DNA of 44,565 nt from NCBI GenBank assembly GCA_044343935.1, contig JBIJDU010000012.1:1-44565 (forward strand), given 5' to 3'. This DNA is from AcAMD-5 sp044343935. Its GTDB lineage: Bacteria > Actinomycetota > Actinomycetes > S36-B12 > UBA5976. Every line of letters begins with the position of its first letter. Positions within the stretch are counted from its first letter, which is position 1. Below, one piece after another: positions 42,378 through 44,565 of this stretch. Below the pieces are notes generated by a model, which made no database searches, had not been told where the DNA came from, and saw only the letters and a list, made by a program, of their open reading frames with translations. The translations under genes were made by a program, and so were the position numbers.

Positions 42378-43112
42378 ATGCCAGGAGCGATCGCGCTAGT
42401 TGGCTCTGGTGAATATCTGCCAATCATGGAGCCATTTGAAGCAAATCTGATTCAACTTGGCATAGATCAAGGTAAATCGCCTAGATATGTCCAGCTCGCT
42501 ACAGCCGCTGGTAAAGAGAGTTTTGCTAGTTTGCAGCGATGGCGCGAACTTGGTGAGCAGCAGGCCAACCGGATCGGCATTGAACCTATTTTTATTGAAG
42601 CCTTCAATCGAGATGATGCCCATAATTTGAAATTAGTGGAGCTGATAGAGGATGCCGCGTTGATTTATTTCTCTGGCGGTGATCCAATTTATTTAACGCA
42701 ATCCTTGATTAACTCGCCGCTAATCGAACGAATTAGGGCAAATTGGGAAGCAGGCAGTTCTGTTGCAGGATGCAGCGCTGGCGCAATGGCATTGGCAGCT
42801 GAAGTTGCAAATCCATTTAAGTTAACTGCTACCGCAACGCCTGGATTGAAATTTGTTAGTAATTTAAAAATATTGCCGCACTTTGATCGATATTTTGGCT
42901 GGATCCCTACACCTATGGCAAAATTCTTGGGCAAAGCTAGTGATGGTGTGTTACCAGTCGGAATTGACGAGAACACCGCAATGTTCGCAACTACAGATTT
43001 AAATCAGTGGGAAGTATGGGGTTTTGGGAAAGTACAACCGCTGAACCAGAATGATAGATTCTTTACATCTGGAAACAAGCTAGTGCTTAATCAGGAACTC
43101 GATCAGCACTAG
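42378..43112 (+). CDS. Peptidase S51-like (cyanophycinase/dipeptidase E superfamily) protein
   Basis: A class I glutamine-amidotransferase-like serine hydrolase, 244 aa from ATG 42378 (GGGGA just upstream). Seen: IALVGSGEYLPIMEPF at the N-terminus, YVQLATAAGKES, LIYFSGGDPIYLTQSL, the nucleophile elbow AGCSAGAMALA with the catalytic Ser, then LKILPHFDRYF with the likely catalytic His. Members include dipeptidase E and cyanophycinase; the substrate cannot be chosen here. There is no signal peptide. An alternative start at 42348 adds 10 residues. Its stop codon is part of an 11-bp inverted repeat. Confidence 0.85.
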   Translation: MPGAIALVGSGEYLPIMEPFEANLIQLGIDQGKSPRYVQLATAAGKESFASLQRWRELGEQQANRIGIEPIFIEAFNRDDAHNLKLVELIEDAALIYFSGGDPIYLTQSLINSPLIERIRANWEAGSSVAGCSAGAMALAAEVANPFKLTATATPGLKFVSNLKILPHFDRYFGWIPTPMAKFLGKASDGVLPVGIDENTAMFATTDLNQWEVWGFGKVQPLNQNDRFFTSGNKLVLNQELDQH

Positions 43113-43116
43113 CTTG
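43076..43116. terminator. 11-bp perfect inverted repeat between convergent genes
   Basis: CAAGCTAGTGC (43076-43086) and GCACTAGCTTG (43106-43116) form an 11-bp stem around a 19-nt loop, spanning the S51 gene stop. On the minus strand it follows the zinc-ribbon gene stop by 6 nt and is followed by TTT. The T-run is too short for a classic terminator, so a termination or RNA-protecting role is inferred. Confidence 0.5.
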
Positions 43117-43122
43117 CACCAA

Positions 43123-43299
43123 TTACTTACCTAACAATTTCGAGAAGAAGCCGGTGCCCTTAGTTTTAGTCGCAACTGAGGCGCTACCGCACTGACATCT
43201 TTCTTTCTTTGGCACACCAGCTAATGCTTCCTCGATGTGATTTCCGCAGCCAGACCAAGTTAGCTTATTGCAACTGCGACAGGTAACCCTAGAACACAT
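43123..43299 (-). CDS. Small Cys-rich (zinc-ribbon-like) protein, 58 aa
   Basis: A short gene with ATG 43299 preceded by AAGGAAAAG, and TAA at 43125. The protein begins MCSRVTCRSCNKLTWSGCG, then NHIEEALAGVPKKERCQCG, with CxxC-type pairs (TCRSC, RCQC) and a SGCGNH core, a pattern I recall from small conserved proteins of unknown function in several phyla. The Cys/His set could bind zinc. It lies 19 bp after the rhodanese gene stop and is probably the last gene of the thioredoxin-CstR-like-rhodanese operon. Confidence 0.75.
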   Translation of the reverse strand: MCSRVTCRSCNKLTWSGCGNHIEEALAGVPKKERCQCGSASVATKTKGTGFFSKLLGK

Positions 43300-43318
43300 A
43301 TAGCTTTTCCTTTTCTGT

Positions 43319-43711
43319 TTAGTTGGTAGTTAACGCGAACCCGGAGTTTGTCCAATCGATAGTGCCACCATTCATGTTGTAAAGCTTGCTAAATCCAGCT
43401 TCAGCCATGATCTGTGTTGCAGTACCTGATCTGTTACCACTTCGGCAATAAACCGCATAAGTCTTTGTCTTATCTAAGCCTTCAATTTCAGCTGCAAAAC
43501 TGCCGCTTTGAGCATCAATATTTATCGCATTGGCGATGTGCCCGTCAGCAAATTCAGCCTGAGTCCTGACATCAAGAATCACAACATCTTCAGTAGCCAG
43601 CACGTTGGCGAATTCTGAAACACTTAAGTTAGTCACCGCAGCATTGTCCTCGCCAGCACAAGCACTCAAACTAATCAGAAGGACTGTCGCAAGGGCTATT
43701 ACTTTTCGCAT
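43319..43711 (-). CDS. Rhodanese-domain lipoprotein
   Basis: A 130-aa secreted sulfurtransferase-like protein. Lipobox LSAC with Cys18, then a single rhodanese domain (about residues 29-128): ILDVRTQAEFADGHIANAINID, catalytic Cys89 in VYCRSGNRSG (a CxxGxR loop), and NMNGGTIDWTNSG. It would be anchored on the outer face of the membrane and move sulfane sulfur to thiols; the acceptor is unknown. It lies just after a CsoR/CstR-type repressor gene (12 bp apart), a pairing known from persulfide-stress operons. Confidence 0.92.
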   Translation of the reverse strand: MRKVIALATVLLISLSACAGEDNAAVTNLSVSEFANVLATEDVVILDVRTQAEFADGHIANAINIDAQSGSFAAEIEGLDKTKTYAVYCRSGNRSGTATQIMAEAGFSKLYNMNGGTIDWTNSGFALTTN

Positions 43712-43723
43712 CTTTAACCTTTC

Positions 43724-44020
43724 TTATGCCAAACTCAAAAATAATTTTTGTAGCTGCGCAGAAACTTCATCAACGTCTCGATTATCTTCAACCAGACATT
43801 CTTTTAGGCTAGCAGAGATCAACATGAATGCTGCAGAGTTAATTGCCTTACTAACCGCGGCAATTTGCGTAATTACGGCTTCGCAGTCTTTACCCTCATT
43901 CAGCATTCTGGCAACCGCACCAAGCTGACCGTGCGCTCGATTGATTCGTTTCACAATATCTTTAACCGTAACCTCATCCGTCAAAGCGTGTTTTGGTTGA
44001 TCAATTTTCACTTTAGTCAT
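43724..44020 (-). CDS. CsoR-family repressor, CstR-like (Cys-Ser-Cys)
   Basis: A 98-aa all-helical DUF156 repressor. Seen: KRINRAHGQLGAVARML (helix 1), Cys46 in GKDCEAVITQIAAVSKAIN, and Cys75 in SLKECL. The two Cys are 29 residues apart, as in CsoR, but the Cu-ligand His position (residue 71) is Ser. A Cu(I) sensor normally needs that His, whereas CstR-type persulfide sensors use only the two Cys. With a rhodanese gene next to it, a sulfide/persulfide sensor is the best guess. The ATG overlaps the thioredoxin gene TGA (ATGA). Confidence 0.88.
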   Translation of the reverse strand: MTKVKIDQPKHALTDEVTVKDIVKRINRAHGQLGAVARMLNEGKDCEAVITQIAAVSKAINSAAFMLISASLKECLVEDNRDVDEVSAQLQKLFLSLA

Positions 44021-44403
44021 GATTTCTCTACCTGCTCACCATTTGCTTGCTCAGCTGCAAGCTCTTTTCGGATCTCGTCCATATCTAACGCCTTTACGCC
44101 ATCAATTAAGTTCTGCAAAGCAGTTGCTGGCAGCGCGCCGGGCTGAGCAAAAACTAAAATGCCATCACGAAATGCCATCAAAGTTGGGATTGAGGTAATA
44201 CTTGCGGCTGCTGCCAGTCCTCGCTCAGCTTCCGTATCAATTTTGCCAAAGGTGATGTCAGGATGTAATTCTGACGCTTCTTCAAAGATTGGGCCAAACA
44301 TACGACACGGCCCACACCATTCCGCCCAGAAATCAACCAAGGTAATACCGTCCTTATTGATTTCTGTTTCAAAATTAGCTGCGGTTAATTCAATTGTCGC
44401 CAT
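44017..44403 (-). CDS. Thioredoxin
   Basis: A 128-aa thioredoxin with active site WCGPC (Cys30, Cys33) in LVDFWAEWCGPCRMF, the Asp-like buried acid at Asp24, and cis-Pro in TSIPTLMAF. It carries an acidic C-terminal tail of about 20 residues not found in minimal thioredoxins. AGGGGAG lies just before the ATG. It is coupled to the CstR-like repressor gene, so it may be induced by reactive sulfur stress rather than acting as the main housekeeping thioredoxin. Confidence 0.94.
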   Translation of the reverse strand: MATIELTAANFETEINKDGITLVDFWAEWCGPCRMFGPIFEEASELHPDITFGKIDTEAERGLAAAASITSIPTLMAFRDGILVFAQPGALPATALQNLIDGVKALDMDEIRKELAAEQANGEQVEKS

Positions 44404-44565
44404 CTTCTCCCCTTACAGTTGTTACTAAATTTGATGAGCTTGCCATCGGCAATCTGCAACTTCCTTGATTCTGTAGTCGAGTTCTCAGCGCGTAAGCCAG
44501 AAAAATTACGCCTGCACCTGCCAAATAGGGTTGCACCGGTGCGAAATAGTTCATCGCACCAGACG
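44390..44565 (-). CDS. 3' end of a membrane protein gene (runs off window)
   Basis: An open frame from the window edge ends at TGA 44392-44390, overlapping the thioredoxin start by 14 bp. It reads MNYFAPVQPYLAGAGVIFL near its middle, then AYALRTRLQNQGSCRLPMA and a polar tail. The one hydrophobic segment plus PYLAGAGVIFLAYA resembles the last membrane segment of small transporter proteins such as MerT-like ones, but this is weak. Another frame is also open in this stretch, so coding status is not certain. Confidence 0.35.
   Translation of the reverse strand, partial: SGAMNYFAPVQPYLAGAGVIFLAYALRTRLQNQGSCRLPMASSSNLVTTVRGEDGDN

Overview
The window reads as one chromosomal segment of a free-living actinobacterium with a small, tightly packed, moderate-GC genome. 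I infer a streamlined planktonic lineage such as the freshwater acI/Nanopelagicales group. The reasons are the actinobacterial gene order, actinobacteria-specific families (PriA-type HisA, TIGR02234, HGxxPAAW, TIGR03085, DUF3000, SepF, an F420-type PPOX protein), many 1-14 bp gene overlaps, overlapping convergent stops and frequent leaderless-type promoters. No rRNA, tRNA, IS element, phage gene or CRISPR array is visible, and no stretch over 300 bp lacks a gene.

Layout. 1-3136 (minus): hisI, trpE, a TIGR02234 membrane protein, an HGxxPAAW membrane protein and the first 163 codons of trpC, all overlapping or closely packed. 3187-5034: a TIGR03085 gene (plus), hisF (minus) and an F420-type PPOX gene (plus), interleaved on both strands. 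5017-9350 (minus): hisD-hisC-hisB-hisH-priA. 9386-10069: a LON-domain gene. 10062-15512 (minus): dnaE, an RluD-type pseudouridine synthase, lspA and a TraR/DksA zinc-finger gene. 15651-18791 (plus): ileS. 18788-22160 (minus): ftsZ, pgeF, yggS, sepF, yggT. 22293-25026: an island with a lipoprotein, an MsiK/UgpC-like sugar ABC ATPase and a LacI regulator. 25084-29411 (minus): ftsW-murG-murC-ftsQ. 29493-30995 (plus): an aldehyde dehydrogenase inside the division cluster. 30992-40120 (minus): mraZ, a small ORF, rsmH, ftsL, ftsI, murE, murF, mraY, murD. 40330-42126 (plus): DUF3000 and RNase D. The rest holds a small membrane protein, an S51-like peptidase, and a minus-strand thioredoxin, CstR-like repressor, rhodanese lipoprotein and Cys-rich mini-protein cluster, followed by the end of a membrane protein.

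How the genes work together. The division and cell-wall (dcw) genes make meso-DAP-type peptidoglycan precursors (MurC-G, MraY) and build the divisome (FtsZ, SepF, FtsQ, FtsL, FtsW, FtsI). Their promoter upstream of mraZ carries a textbook MraZ operator of four 10-bp-spaced boxes. The his and trp genes meet at PriA, the isomerase that usually serves both pathways in actinobacteria. The terminal cluster looks like a thiol/persulfide homeostasis module.

Most notable: DivIVA/Wag31 is missing from its syntenic slot between yggT and ileS; ftsQ and ftsZ are separated by a sugar-regulation island; an unannotated 41-aa ORF and a structured RNA lie between mraZ and rsmH; the MsiK-like gene has a structured leader; the CsoR-family regulator lacks the Cu-ligand His; and TANNNT-N6-start leaderless promoters recur.
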